A program made the translations under genes and the position numbers. Below, piece after piece: positions 1-7,050 of a stretch of 10,801 nt of DNA. The DNA comes from Anaerolineae bacterium (GTDB taxonomy: Bacteria > Chloroflexota > Anaerolineae > 4572-78 > J111): positions 1 to 10,801 of the forward strand of contig JAGRBY010000209.1 in assembly GCA_020433835.1 (NCBI GenBank). Direction: 5' to 3'. Each line of letters opens with the position of its first letter. The first letter of the stretch is position 1. The notes beneath the pieces are model-generated. The model saw nothing but the letters and a program-made list of their open reading frames with translations. It searched no databases and was not told the DNA's origin.

Positions 1-845
1 TGCAAAATAACGGCGGCTCCACGCCTACCCTTCTTCCTTCGCCAAGCAGCCCCGCTGTTGATGCGGGTGACCCCACCTTTAGCAGCCCCCCTACTTTCGA
101 CCAGCGCGGAACCGGCTTTGAGCGGGTGTTTGATATCCTCGATATAGGGGCAGTTGAGCGACAGTCGCTCTTGCTCTACTATCCGTTGCTCTTAAAAAAT
201 GGTTCATCTTCATCTGATTTGGTCATTACCCATATCACCGCCACCAGCAGCGATGTTCTGGTAACCATTAAAAACCAGGGCAGCACGCCCGTGACCGACG
301 CCTTTTGGGTTGACGTTTATTATAATCTCGATACGCCTCCGGTTTTAAATCAACAAGGATCGCTTTTTTGGGGGTTGAGTCAGGCTAACGGTGGGGTGCC
401 CATTGCGGCGGGGCAGAGCGTTACCTTGTCGCTGGCCAGCCCTTACTATTATGAAGGCAACCCGCCGGCTAGTGGTACGAAGGTGCATGGTCAAGTTGAT
501 TCGGTGGGTACGGCCGGCGTTGGCGGCGTTGCCGAGGCTAATGAAAGCAACAACGTTTTCGGAGCCATGACATCTACGAGCGCGGCGGTTGCAGCATCGA
601 CCCCCTCAAACCGGGCTACCGATTACAGCGGACTGCCCAATCGGATGATTGTGACGCTCAGTTCGGCAGATACCCTGCCCAACCCCGACATTACTCCCCG
701 TGAGGCCGGTCTTCAACGGCAGGACGACAATCGCCTCGGTCAGGGGTGGCAAGCTTTGCTTCGACCAAAAAGTTTCGATACGGGTGAGGCCGGTCTGGCC
801 ACGCAACATCAGAAACTAAGGGGTGGTCGTCGGTCGAAGAAGTAG
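1..845 (+). CDS. Partial secreted surface protein: choice-of-anchor Q end plus CARDB domain
   Basis: This is the 3' end of a gene that starts before the window; the frame is open from base 3, giving 280 visible residues up to TAG at 843-845. Bases 45-158 encode SSPAVDAG, then DQRG, then DIGAVE, the signature of the choice-of-anchor Q region that ends right-handed beta-helix (polymorphic outer-membrane-like) proteins. YYPLLLKN follows at 177-200; similar PLxLK stretches are typical of Chloroflexota surface proteins. Visible residues about 72-187 form a CARDB-like beta-sandwich (DLVITHI, VTIKNQG, FWVDVYYN, ending ESNNVFG). The last ~90 residues are low in hydrophobics and finish in a basic GGRRSKK tail. 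I infer an extracellular, adhesion-like or carbohydrate-interacting role; the catalytic or binding part would lie upstream and is not visible. A GTG at 126 is in frame but internal, because the conserved Q motif runs through it. The gene is convergent with the next one. Confidence 0.8.
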   Translation, partial: QNNGGSTPTLLPSPSSPAVDAGDPTFSSPPTFDQRGTGFERVFDILDIGAVERQSLLLYYPLLLKNGSSSSDLVITHITATSSDVLVTIKNQGSTPVTDAFWVDVYYNLDTPPVLNQQGSLFWGLSQANGGVPIAAGQSVTLSLASPYYYEGNPPASGTKVHGQVDSVGTAGVGGVAEANESNNVFGAMTSTSAAVAASTPSNRATDYSGLPNRMIVTLSSADTLPNPDITPREAGLQRQDDNRLGQGWQALLRPKSFDTGEAGLATQHQKLRGGRRSKK

Positions 846-847
846 CG

Positions 848-917
848 TTAGCCTTGACCATTGTAAATACTCAGCCGCAAGACTATTTGGCGTAAATCAG
901 GCTGAGGCGAAGGCTAA
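848..917. terminator. Nested inverted repeats between convergent genes, weak terminator candidate
   Basis: TTAGCCTT at 848-855 can pair with AAGGCTAA at 910-917, and inside it CTCAGCC at 870-876 pairs with GGCTGAG at 900-906. The structure sits in the 123-bp gap between two convergent genes, where a shared terminator would be expected. There is no clean T-tract on either side, so the function is a guess. The stretch just after it (910-940) is a low-complexity run of GGCTAAGGCTAAG and AAGCAAAAAG words. Confidence 0.25.
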
Positions 918-968
918 GGCTAAGCAAAAAGCAAAGAAAATGAGGCGATTTCTTGAGATAGTAGTGGC

Positions 969-2111
969 TCAACCTGAATTTGTCTGCTTGTCCTTCTTCT
1001 CAGCCTCTTTTAATCGCTTTTTCCGGGTTTCGATCGTTTCCGGATGAGGCTTTACATCCGCCAGAGCTTCATCCGGCAGCACGTAAGAGTGCGCCACTTT
1101 ATCATCAGCCCACTCCAGCAGCTCGGGGAAGCGGGCATGTAGTATCTCTACGGCAAAAATTTCTTGCACAGCCGCCTCAAATCTTAAAAAGGCCACGGTT
1201 TCGCCGGTTTTGATATGCACAACCCACACGCCACTGATGCGTTCGGACAGTTCCTCCGTAATCGGGATGCCGCTGAACGTGGCGCTCTCGCGCACTTGTG
1301 ATAAACCTACAAAGGCTAAGGGGCCGTAAAAATCCAGTCCTCGGGTAAAGCCGGGCAGCTTGGTGATCGTGTTGACCTGCCCCGTTTTTAGATCAACCCA
1401 GGCTAAACTGCCATAACCACTTTCCAGCAGCCACAGCTTGCCATCATACCAGCGTGGTGAGTGCGGCATCGACAGACCCCGCACCAAAATCGTGTTGCTG
1501 TCGATGTCCATCAATAAGCCGCCATCCTGTTTGTTTTTACGCCAGCCGCCCGGTGAGTCGGTTTCACCCAGCATGGTAACGTATTTTGGTTGCCCATTGC
1601 GCATAGCCAATCCGTTTAGATGACAGCGATCCTCAAGGTATAGAGCCGACACAAACGGAGGCCGCCAGCGCGGGATAAAGTTATGGGTGTGGTCGAGCGT
1701 ACAAAGGCACGAGAATTTGGTATTAACCAGCCACAGTTCGCCCTCGGCGTCCCAGGCCATTTCGTGGATGTCGATGTCGCCCGTAACATGAATATCACGC
1801 GGAATGTAGCAAGCATCATACTTGCCGGACGGCTCCAGCTTTTTGGCTACGTCCGGTACGTTACGGTAGGTCCATACCTCGCGGCCTGTGCCTAAAGCCA
1901 GCCGTCCCGGCGCAGTGGCCATGCCCATGGGGCGATTAAACCGCCTAAAGTGGGTGTTTAGGCTATCAGCGTCGTTGCGCATAATGATCAGATGACCGGC
2001 CTGGTAGGTCGACACCGCCAGACTGATACCGAATTGTCCTAAAATTTGGGGAAAGTTGTTGGTGTGAACACTGCGTAAGGGTTGGTTATGGGGTGGGTGG
2101 GGGTCTGCCAT
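969..2111 (-). CDS. TIGR03032 (DUF4915) family protein, beta-propeller-like
   Basis: A 380-residue protein of the TIGR03032 family, recognised from near-signature blocks along its length: HTNNFPQIL (16-24), STYQAGHL (34-41), LNTHFRRFNRPMG (51-63), HEMAWDAEGELWLVNTKFSCLCTLD (116-140), EDRCHLNGLAMRNG (160-173), GLSMPHSPRWY (212-222), LPGFTRGLDF (252-261) and FVGLSQVRES (267-276). The repeated short strands with W/G turns suggest a propeller-like fold; the family's biochemical role is not established. No signal peptide is visible, so it is probably cytoplasmic. The last ~25 residues are a charged KK/EKKDK tail outside the family core. ATG at 2109-2111 has GAGG six bases upstream. It lies 35 bp downstream of the sulfotransferase gene on the same strand, so the two are probably co-transcribed. 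Family assignment is firm; function is unknown. Confidence 0.9.
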   Translation of the reverse strand: MADPHPPHNQPLRSVHTNNFPQILGQFGISLAVSTYQAGHLIIMRNDADSLNTHFRRFNRPMGMATAPGRLALGTGREVWTYRNVPDVAKKLEPSGKYDACYIPRDIHVTGDIDIHEMAWDAEGELWLVNTKFSCLCTLDHTHNFIPRWRPPFVSALYLEDRCHLNGLAMRNGQPKYVTMLGETDSPGGWRKNKQDGGLLMDIDSNTILVRGLSMPHSPRWYDGKLWLLESGYGSLAWVDLKTGQVNTITKLPGFTRGLDFYGPLAFVGLSQVRESATFSGIPITEELSERISGVWVVHIKTGETVAFLRFEAAVQEIFAVEILHARFPELLEWADDKVAHSYVLPDEALADVKPHPETIETRKKRLKEAEKKDKQTNSG

Positions 2112-2146
2112 TAAGGCCCTCGTTTCGTTGGGTTATCCTGTCAACC

Positions 2147-3025
2147 TCAAAGGATGAGACCTTCGCCAAAGTCAAACTGAAGATTCGTTCCTGACATTTT
2201 TTGCTTATAGAGGGCATCGAATAGCTCGCTTTGCTCTGCGGTGAACTGGGTGCGCCAATCGCCGACGATACCCTTGCGAAAATGGGATGGGACACCCTCG
2301 CGCTGCGGAACCCAGGTGAAGTTGGTTTTCTCATGGGTGGCCATTGTTTGAAAAGTGCTGCCGGCTATGACGCGCTCGAGCAGGGGTTGGGTTAAAGGAA
2401 CGTTGATGAATGCCGCAATCTGGGCCACTCCCCCGGCCAAATCACGATTCATCTCTTCGTACTTAAGAAAGAGAATATTATCACTATTTTGGGCGGCTTG
2501 CCACCACGGCAGCACGTGGTCGAAATAAGAGCCGTACATCACTTGACCCTGTACAAAGAGCGTGAAATGTTCATCCCAACTGCCGTCATAACCCGCTTTA
2601 CTGCGATCGTGATGGTAAAAAGAAACGGCCACATCTTTAGGATTGCGGGCCACATAAATATAGCGGCCTTTATCGGTCGAGAAGTTGGGCATAAGGGGCA
2701 AGGGTAGATGGCAGGTGAATAATCGCCTTGCGTTCAACGTCTGTAGAAATGCATTCATCCCTCCCGGGCGTCGGGGCAGCGTTTCCAACCAGGGGGCTGC
2801 ATCGGTTAGACGTTGATCGCCCTGCTCGCCATCGTTGAGAATGAGATGGACGATTTGTTCGGTCCAGGTTGTGCCTGATCGGGGATAGGTGACCACAAAT
2901 ATATCATCGTCATGAACCATAAATTGCTCGGCCAGAATATCCATTTCATGTTGGGTAATAAAAGGGGGAAAGGGGATTTGGCCGTTCTTTCCGTCATTGA
3001 CCAGACTACAAGGATAAGCTGACAT
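2147..3025 (-). CDS. Sulfotransferase domain protein (PAPS-dependent)
   Basis: A 292-residue soluble sulfotransferase (Sulfotransfer_1 type) expected to move a sulfuryl group from PAPS to a hydroxyl or amine acceptor; the acceptor cannot be read from sequence. The 5'-phosphosulfate loop is TYPRSGTTW (46-54). The likely catalytic His is H106 in TCHLPL. The 3'-phosphate site is VARNPKDVAVSFYHH (125-139, with R127 and S135). The C-terminal cofactor segment is FRKGIVGDWR (249-258). Length is normal for cytosolic-type SULTs. I place the start at ATG 3023-3025, which has AAAGGA nine bases upstream. The frame stays open to a TTG at 3056-3058 (303 residues), but no ribosome site precedes it. It is the first gene of a two-gene unit with the TIGR03032 gene 35 bp downstream. 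A perfect palindrome lies about 90 bp upstream, in its 5' region. Confidence 0.9.
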   Translation of the reverse strand: MSAYPCSLVNDGKNGQIPFPPFITQHEMDILAEQFMVHDDDIFVVTYPRSGTTWTEQIVHLILNDGEQGDQRLTDAAPWLETLPRRPGGMNAFLQTLNARRLFTCHLPLPLMPNFSTDKGRYIYVARNPKDVAVSFYHHDRSKAGYDGSWDEHFTLFVQGQVMYGSYFDHVLPWWQAAQNSDNILFLKYEEMNRDLAGGVAQIAAFINVPLTQPLLERVIAGSTFQTMATHEKTNFTWVPQREGVPSHFRKGIVGDWRTQFTAEQSELFDALYKQKMSGTNLQFDFGEGLIL

Positions 3026-3117
3026 AGAGTAAAATCCTTTAGGTGGGGTATAAGACAAATCGGCACGGGAAGATGGGGGGCCTCTAGCAGCGGCATAGAC
3101 AGAATATTGAGACGGAG

Positions 3118-3157
3118 TACGGTATAATAGGGAACGTGCGTTCCCTATTATACCGTA
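3118..3157. repeat. Perfect 19-bp inverted repeat with 2-nt loop
   Basis: TACGGTATAATAGGGAACG at 3118-3136 is followed by TG and then the exact reverse complement at 3139-3157. It lies eight bases beyond the stop codon of the DUF4258 gene and about 90 bases upstream of the sulfotransferase start. As RNA it would form a very stable hairpin and could terminate minus-strand transcription of the DUF4258 gene, but there is no T-tract on that side; the T-rich flank (TTTCTATTTT) is on the plus strand. Each arm contains TATAAT, so divergent -10 elements are also possible, though I see no matching -35 at proper spacing on either strand. It could also be a protein-binding operator or a small palindromic mobile repeat. 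Presence is certain; role is open. Confidence 0.85.
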
Positions 3158-3165
3158 TTTCTATT

Positions 3166-3660
3166 TTAAGAGCTACCTGACCGGCGCACTAAATCGATTT
3201 TTGGTTTGTGTTTGATGTCGGCAAGGCCGGTTCGACGATTGCGATACGTGGTGATAATTTGGCTTCGGTTATCAAGACTGAGTAAAACGGTGGTGCCGAC
3301 CAGCTTTTGCCATTGCTCGCAATTTCTGTCCTCTAACGGAATATCCTTCTGCCGTAAGTGAACCATCACCGCTCCGGTTCTGTGCCAGCGCTTGCCGTAT
3401 AAAAGCACGTAAACCACTTCCTCTACGCTAAGACTGCGTTGGTCCATGCGTTGTCGAGCGTGTCTGGTAAACTTCATCGATTTCTCAACGGATGGCACGG
3501 AACGCTGGCTTGACGGATGAAGTTCTACTTCCTTATCTCTGAACTTTTTCTCACCAGACTGCCGGGTGCGGTCGAGCCAGCGGGGATGATCCAAACACGT
3601 GACTCCTTCGCCCATTTCTAACCACCACTGTTTTGCTTGAAGTGCTTTTGAGACTGCCAT
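3166..3660 (-). CDS. DUF4258 domain protein with extra N-terminal segment
   Basis: A 164-residue basic protein. Residues about 63-142 match the DUF4258 pattern: FTRHARQRMDQRSLSVEEV, then VMVHLRQKD, then VLLSLDNRSQIITTYRNRR. DUF4258 belongs to the small RelE/BrnT-like fold group, in which several members are RNase toxins, but the domain alone does not prove toxicity. The first ~60 residues are polar and charged, with no domain I know, and make the protein about twice the usual domain-only length. The start is ATG 3658-3660, preceded by GGAGG seven bases upstream; a GTG at 3676-3678 would destroy that ribosome site's logic and is rejected. No small antitoxin-like ORF adjoins it: the upstream gap is 215 bp of AT-rich DNA and the downstream neighbour is a sulfotransferase. 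It may be a solitary gene ended by the palindrome at 3118-3157. Confidence 0.75.
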   Translation of the reverse strand: MAVSKALQAKQWWLEMGEGVTCLDHPRWLDRTRQSGEKKFRDKEVELHPSSQRSVPSVEKSMKFTRHARQRMDQRSLSVEEVVYVLLYGKRWHRTGAVMVHLRQKDIPLEDRNCEQWQKLVGTTVLLSLDNRSQIITTYRNRRTGLADIKHKPKIDLVRRSGSS

Positions 3661-3875
3661 AATCTTACCTCCTATCACTTGCTCCTTCTCTATTTGATAA
3701 TTTTAATATAACTTAAATGGAGGTTGTTTCCTTGATACCCTATTGACACCGCTTTGAAGGGTTTCTGACAAAGTTGACAAAAGTTGAAGTACCTTCTTTG
3801 TCTGTCAGCGTTCTACCAAACGGCCTTGGGTATCTGGATTATGGTCTTCTCGCCTTATCTCCAATCTCTATCCTT

Positions 3876-5249
3876 CTACTCCGGCTGTACAAAGCGATAA
3901 CCATGCCCACGAACGGTTTGAATGTAGGTGGGTTTGTTCGCATCCGGCTCGATTTTTTGGCGCAGGCGGCGAATAAGCTGAGCCAGTCGATCATCCTGAA
4001 TGCCTTCGTAAACCTCATCATCGACCCAGATAGAGCTTACCAGGGAGTCCTTATGACATAACTCACCGGGATGCTCTAAGAAAAAGGAGAGCAGCCGATC
4101 TTCATACGGCGTTAACTCGATTTCTAGGGGAATGCCGTCGCGAAGTACAGAGCGCGTTCGGGGGTGCAGTTCAAGTACACCCGCGGCACCACCCTGCTGC
4201 CGGTAGATGAAGCGCTCGAAAATGGGCGAGAAGATACGCAGCTTGGCTTCCGGTGAGAAGCGGGTTAGGAGTTTGGCTCGCTCAAGATAGTTTACGGTAG
4301 CCTGATCGACCTGCCGCTCATCGGCTCCGCTAACAAGAGCCACCAGAGCCGTCGCTTCTTCGGGTAGAAGATCATCCCAAATTTCCTGACAGTTGCGTTT
4401 GAATTCAGGACGATCTAACAGCCGCTCAGTCCACTCTGCCCGGCTTTGGTCACGGCTAACCGCCCCTTCGGCCAGGGCCAAACAGCCCAATTTCAAAAAG
4501 GCGGGTAACCCACCGGTAACGGCCAATAGCTGTTCAACCTCGGTTTGGTTAAACGAGGTGTTTAGCCGCTCGGCCATTTGTTGGGTAACCCACAGCGCAT
4601 CACGTTCAACCATAGGCCCAACTCGACAGGTATTGGCCGCGACGATCTCATGAAACTCATCAATCTCGCCGGGGTCACGCAGGCGGGCTAACGGATGGCG
4701 GGTGAAGACAACATAGCACAACTGCCCTTTGAATTGATCGCGCAGGCTGCGCAGACTGCTCAACGTTTGAGCGTCGAGTTTTACACAGGCTGCATCGAAT
4801 CGATCCAACAGCCAAATTACTTTCAGACCGGCCTGATAAATCACCAGCCGATAGGCTTTTTGAAGCAGGGTTAGCACCTGAAAGACATCGTCCCAATTGA
4901 TTTGCCCCGCAGTCAACTGCTGCATTGCCTGCTGAATTTCCGGATCCAACCGCTCTGCGGCATCCTGTAACGTTTGTACCAGACCCCGATAGAAAAACGG
5001 CACGGTCAGCATCGGTAAACCATTAATGTCGAGATGGAGGAAGAGATACCGGTCGGGATTATCCCTCACAAAGGGATTAATGGCCTCGGGCTGGCTGGTC
5101 AGAAAGCCCGCTAAATTCGATTTACCGGTGCCGCTGCCGCCAACCACTACCCCGCTCTCCCCTGCCGTTATCCAGCTTATAATCGTTGCAATTTGTTCGG
5201 TGCGATACGTGATGGGGTAATCGGTCCAATAGTTTTTTGTTCGATTCAT
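3876..5249 (-). CDS. P-loop ATPase with C-terminal OmpR/PhoB-type winged helix
   Basis: A 457-residue protein of two parts. Residues about 15-260 form an AAA/STAND-like ATPase: Walker A GGSGTGKS (37-44), a Walker B-like strand VIWLLDRFD (144-152), an arginine-bearing FTRHP strand end (182-186), and GGLPAF (246-251), a motif typical of the helical lid of STAND/Orc-like ATPases. Residues about 361-456 are a Trans_reg_C winged helix (LTPYEDRLLSFFLEHPGEL, then LIRRLRQKIEP, then YIQTVRGHGYRF). No receiver domain or histidine-kinase domain is present. I infer an ATP-dependent, signal-sensing DNA-binding regulator; the target is unknown. ATG 5247-5249 has AGGA eight bases upstream. There are long gene-free stretches on both sides (416 bp upstream, 215 bp downstream), so it is probably a single-gene unit. 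SARP/LAL-type STAND regulators usually show a different order or a longer repeat tail. Confidence 0.85.
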   Translation of the reverse strand: MNRTKNYWTDYPITYRTEQIATIISWITAGESGVVVGGSGTGKSNLAGFLTSQPEAINPFVRDNPDRYLFLHLDINGLPMLTVPFFYRGLVQTLQDAAERLDPEIQQAMQQLTAGQINWDDVFQVLTLLQKAYRLVIYQAGLKVIWLLDRFDAACVKLDAQTLSSLRSLRDQFKGQLCYVVFTRHPLARLRDPGEIDEFHEIVAANTCRVGPMVERDALWVTQQMAERLNTSFNQTEVEQLLAVTGGLPAFLKLGCLALAEGAVSRDQSRAEWTERLLDRPEFKRNCQEIWDDLLPEEATALVALVSGADERQVDQATVNYLERAKLLTRFSPEAKLRIFSPIFERFIYRQQGGAAGVLELHPRTRSVLRDGIPLEIELTPYEDRLLSFFLEHPGELCHKDSLVSSIWVDDEVYEGIQDDRLAQLIRRLRQKIEPDANKPTYIQTVRGHGYRFVQPE

Positions 5250-5665
5250 CGTTGTTATCCTATTGTTATAAGCCAGCTAATAGCTACGTGGCGGTGAGTA
5301 TTTTGGGAAATATGGTGTGGCGATACAGTAACCGTGGGTGACGGCGAGGCTTTGTTGTTATGGCCGGTCATAGGCCAAAGCCTCGCCATTTTACTCTCGA
5401 CCGCCGGAACTGACAATTCTCGATAGCTTTGCAGCATTGTTGATTTTTGTAAACCTTTCTAAAGGCCAATATTTTTAGTGTGGTTGCAATATACCAGGAA
5501 TACTTTTGACAATCTTGACACCATTTTGTTATTGGATTGACAGATTGATGAGATGGCTTGCCAAAAGGTTTAGCTGTCATTACGCAAAAAGCGGCAGTCA
5601 GGTATTGGCAATAAATCACCCTCGGCCAAGACAAAAGGTTTATTGAGCAGATTACGCTACCTAAC
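5250..5665. other. Gene-free stretch upstream of the ATPase-winged helix gene
   Basis: About 416 bp between the methyltransferase stop and the ATPase start. It holds the 12-bp-stem hairpin at 5343-5387 and, around 5505-5555, three TTGACA copies in about 50 bp (TTTTGACAATC, CTTGACACC, GATTGACAG). Similar TTGACACC and TTGACAAAAG words occur at 3743-3785 on the far side of the ATPase gene. A 113-codon open frame on the minus strand (5368-5709) overlaps the end of the methyltransferase and reads like random composition, so I do not annotate it. I cannot place a convincing promoter for the ATPase gene. Confidence 0.5.
5343..5387. repeat. Long hairpin, 12-bp perfect stem with inner pairing
   Basis: GGCGAGGCTTTG at 5343-5354 is exactly complementary to CAAAGCCTCGCC at 5376-5387. 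The 21-nt loop contains TATGGCCGGTCATA (5359-5372), itself nearly self-complementary with one G:T pair, so the whole can fold as a stacked long stem. It is followed on the plus strand by ATTTTACTCTC and on the minus strand by GC-rich DNA, so it is a poor minus-strand intrinsic terminator. It would lie in the 5' leader of the ATPase gene or in the 3' end of the methyltransferase transcript. Confidence 0.6.
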
Positions 5666-6256
5666 TTATCGTTTACGACATACAAGTTCACCGTTGCCGA
5701 TGGGCACAATCAGCGCATCGACCCGCTCATCTTCTAACGCTCGATCCAGCATAGGCTTAAGCACCTTTTGATGATTGATGGCGTTGTCGGCTACCAGTAA
5801 CCCTCCTGTTACTAAGTTGGGAATTACGGCTTCATAGCAGTCTTGATAAACATCTTTTTCGGCATCGAGAAAACAGAAGGCGATATCCTTATAGGTAGAT
5901 AAATATTCGCGAGCATCGCCGACAACAAGTTCAACCACGGGTTCAACGTCTGCTAACCGAAATGTCTCTTGGGCGAGCTTAACTTTCTCTTCTAATATTT
6001 CGAAGGTCGTTACGGTTCGGCCCGTCTCTAGACAGGCTAGAGCCAACCACATGGTCGAGTACCCAGCACTGGTTCCAATCTCGATAATGTGTCCGGGTGG
6101 CACATTAGCGGCTAACAGGGCAATAAATTTACCGGTGTCAGGTGCTATTTGGCGCAGTCTTTGCAGCCGGGGGGTGCCGTCTGTTCTATCCTGGCTGTCT
6201 TTTGTTTCCAGATAGTGCATTCTATCGCGCATTGCTTGAGAAATGGTGTGAAACAC
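5666..6256 (-). CDS. Class I SAM-dependent O-methyltransferase, COMT/CCoAOMT-like
   Basis: A 196-residue methyltransferase of the O-methyltransferase family 3 type (caffeoyl-CoA/catechol group), transferring methyl from S-adenosylmethionine, usually to a catechol-like hydroxyl with a divalent metal. Motif I is [10 protein letters not shown] (58-67). The acidic residue after strand 2 is E86 in FEILEE, and VVGDAREYL (111-119) follows. The metal/catalytic set D131-A-E-K134 and D157-N158 (GGLLVADN) matches the D/K and D-N residues of COMT. The protein is slightly shorter than typical (about 210-220 residues). The start is GTG 6254-6256, chosen because AGGAG lies nine bases upstream; the first in-frame ATG (residue 9) has no such site. 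It is divergent from the gene at 6505 across a 248-bp gap. The methyl acceptor is unknown. Confidence 0.87.
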   Translation of the reverse strand: MFHTISQAMRDRMHYLETKDSQDRTDGTPRLQRLRQIAPDTGKFIALLAANVPPGHIIEIGTSAGYSTMWLALACLETGRTVTTFEILEEKVKLAQETFRLADVEPVVELVVGDAREYLSTYKDIAFCFLDAEKDVYQDCYEAVIPNLVTGGLLVADNAINHQKVLKPMLDRALEDERVDALIVPIGNGELVCRKR

Positions 6257-6323
6257 AATTAATAGCTCCTCTTAGAGTATTGGTTAAAACTTGAAAATGG
6301 CAGCGTTGATTGGGCAGGATATG

Positions 6324-6332
6324 ATTTTACCA
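6324..6332 (-). promoter_or_regulatory. Possible extended -10 for the methyltransferase gene
   Basis: On the minus strand TGGTAAAAT reads as an extended -10 (TGn plus TAAAAT), about 70 bases upstream of the GTG start. No good -35 is visible, so this is only a candidate. Confidence 0.3.
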
Positions 6333-6477
6333 GAAAACCGGTATCGAAGCATACCCCCTTTTACAATTGCGGCGTCTAAATTTTTTTGGTCGAATGGATG
6401 CTGGGATGTTTGTTATAAAAGACTCAAGCGATCATCCCAATAGGTCGATATAGAAGCAGGCAGAGTCATTTATTGGT

Positions 6478-6483
6478 TATAAT
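6478..6483 (+). promoter_or_regulatory. Consensus TATAAT -10 upstream of the small acidic protein
   Basis: A perfect TATAAT lies 21 bases before the ATG at 6505. The segment 17 bases further up (AGCAGG) is not a -35 match, so activity would depend on an activator or another sigma contact. A start site there would give a very short leader of about 15 bases, with the weak AAAAAAGG at 6485-6492 as the only ribosome-site candidate. Confidence 0.35.
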
Positions 6484-6504
6484 CAAAAAAGGTACATTAC
6501 AAAC

Positions 6505-6942
6505 ATGACAATGGTTGGTATCAATAATTCACCCCCCGTAGGCGCGTTTCCTCCCCCCAGGGAGGATTACAAGCTGAGTGATGAGCAAAAGGGCCAGCTT
6601 CAAGATATTCTTTCGAAATATGACGCCAAAGATATCTCCGAAGACGATAGGCGAGCCATGCTAAATGAGATTAAAGATGCGGGTATTCGTCCTGGGGAAG
6701 ATTTAAAGAATGCCTTGGAAGATGCCGGTTTTAAGGTCAAGCCGCCGCCATCCGGTGACCGCCCACCGCGTGGGCTGGGTAATTCGCGGGGGCCAGGCTT
6801 CGAGCCGCCCCAGTTTGTGAAGGATTTTATGGCTAAAATTGAAGCCGGTGATGTTTCTGATGACGATATTCGGGGATTTTTAGAAACCATTCAATCCCAG
6901 CAAGGGGAGCCTAAAGGCGTCTTTTTTGATCGGGTGATCTAA
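6505..6942 (+). CDS. Small acidic two-module protein of unknown function
   Basis: A 145-residue protein I cannot assign to a named family. A proline-rich start (NNSPPVGAFPPPRED) leads to an alpha-helical module at 23-76 (LSDEQKGQLQDILSKYD, ISEDDRRAMLNEIKDAGI, GEDLKNALEDAGF). A Pro/Gly/Arg linker at 79-102 follows, then a second helical module at 103-145 (FVKDFMAKIEAGDVSDDDIRGFLETI, ending GVFFDRVI). Both modules carry acidic turns (SEDD, SDDD) of the form helix-acidic loop-helix, which recalls EF-hand-like or small helical adaptor folds, but the loops are not canonical calcium loops. There is no signal peptide or membrane segment. ATG at 6505 is used; an ATG at 6511 is equally possible, and the ribosome site is weak (AAGG about 12 bases away). 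Codon use and composition fit a real gene, and a strong terminator follows 30 bp later. Confidence 0.7.
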   Translation: MTMVGINNSPPVGAFPPPREDYKLSDEQKGQLQDILSKYDAKDISEDDRRAMLNEIKDAGIRPGEDLKNALEDAGFKVKPPPSGDRPPRGLGNSRGPGFEPPQFVKDFMAKIEAGDVSDDDIRGFLETIQSQQGEPKGVFFDRVI

Positions 6943-6971
6943 ATCATCTGTGCTGCCACCCTCCTATTTTG

Positions 6972-7016
6972 AAAAAATCACGTCGGATACAACGGGGTAT
7001 CCGGCGTGATTTTTTT
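6972..7016. terminator. Strong bidirectional intrinsic terminator
   Basis: ATCACGTCGGATAC (6977-6990) pairs with GTATCCGGCGTGAT (6997-7010) with one T:G pair and a 6-nt loop. Six A's precede the left arm and six T's follow the right arm, so both strands produce a stem plus U-tract. It sits between the convergent genes ending at 6942 (+) and 7051 (-) and should end both transcripts. Confidence 0.92.
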
Positions 7017-7050
7017 ATCCCCGAATTACAAGCAATATGTGTCTTTCCCT

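Noticed and set aside
823..1047. 74-codon ORF on the plus strand
   Set aside because: It overlaps the ends of both the CARDB gene and the TIGR03032 gene, has a low-complexity Lys/Ala start and no ribosome site.
3056..3058. TTG as the sulfotransferase start
   Set aside because: There is no ribosome site before it, whereas ATG 3023-3025 has AAAGGA at good spacing.
3876..5249. Toxin-antitoxin or defence island centred on the DUF4258 and ATPase genes
   Set aside because: They are separated by 215 bp with no shared unit, the ATPase carries a regulator domain, and no nuclease, methylase or other defence effector is nearby.
5368..5709. 113-codon ORF on the minus strand
   Set aside because: It overlaps the methyltransferase end, is Cys-rich with no domain pattern, and spans a hairpin; it looks like chance.
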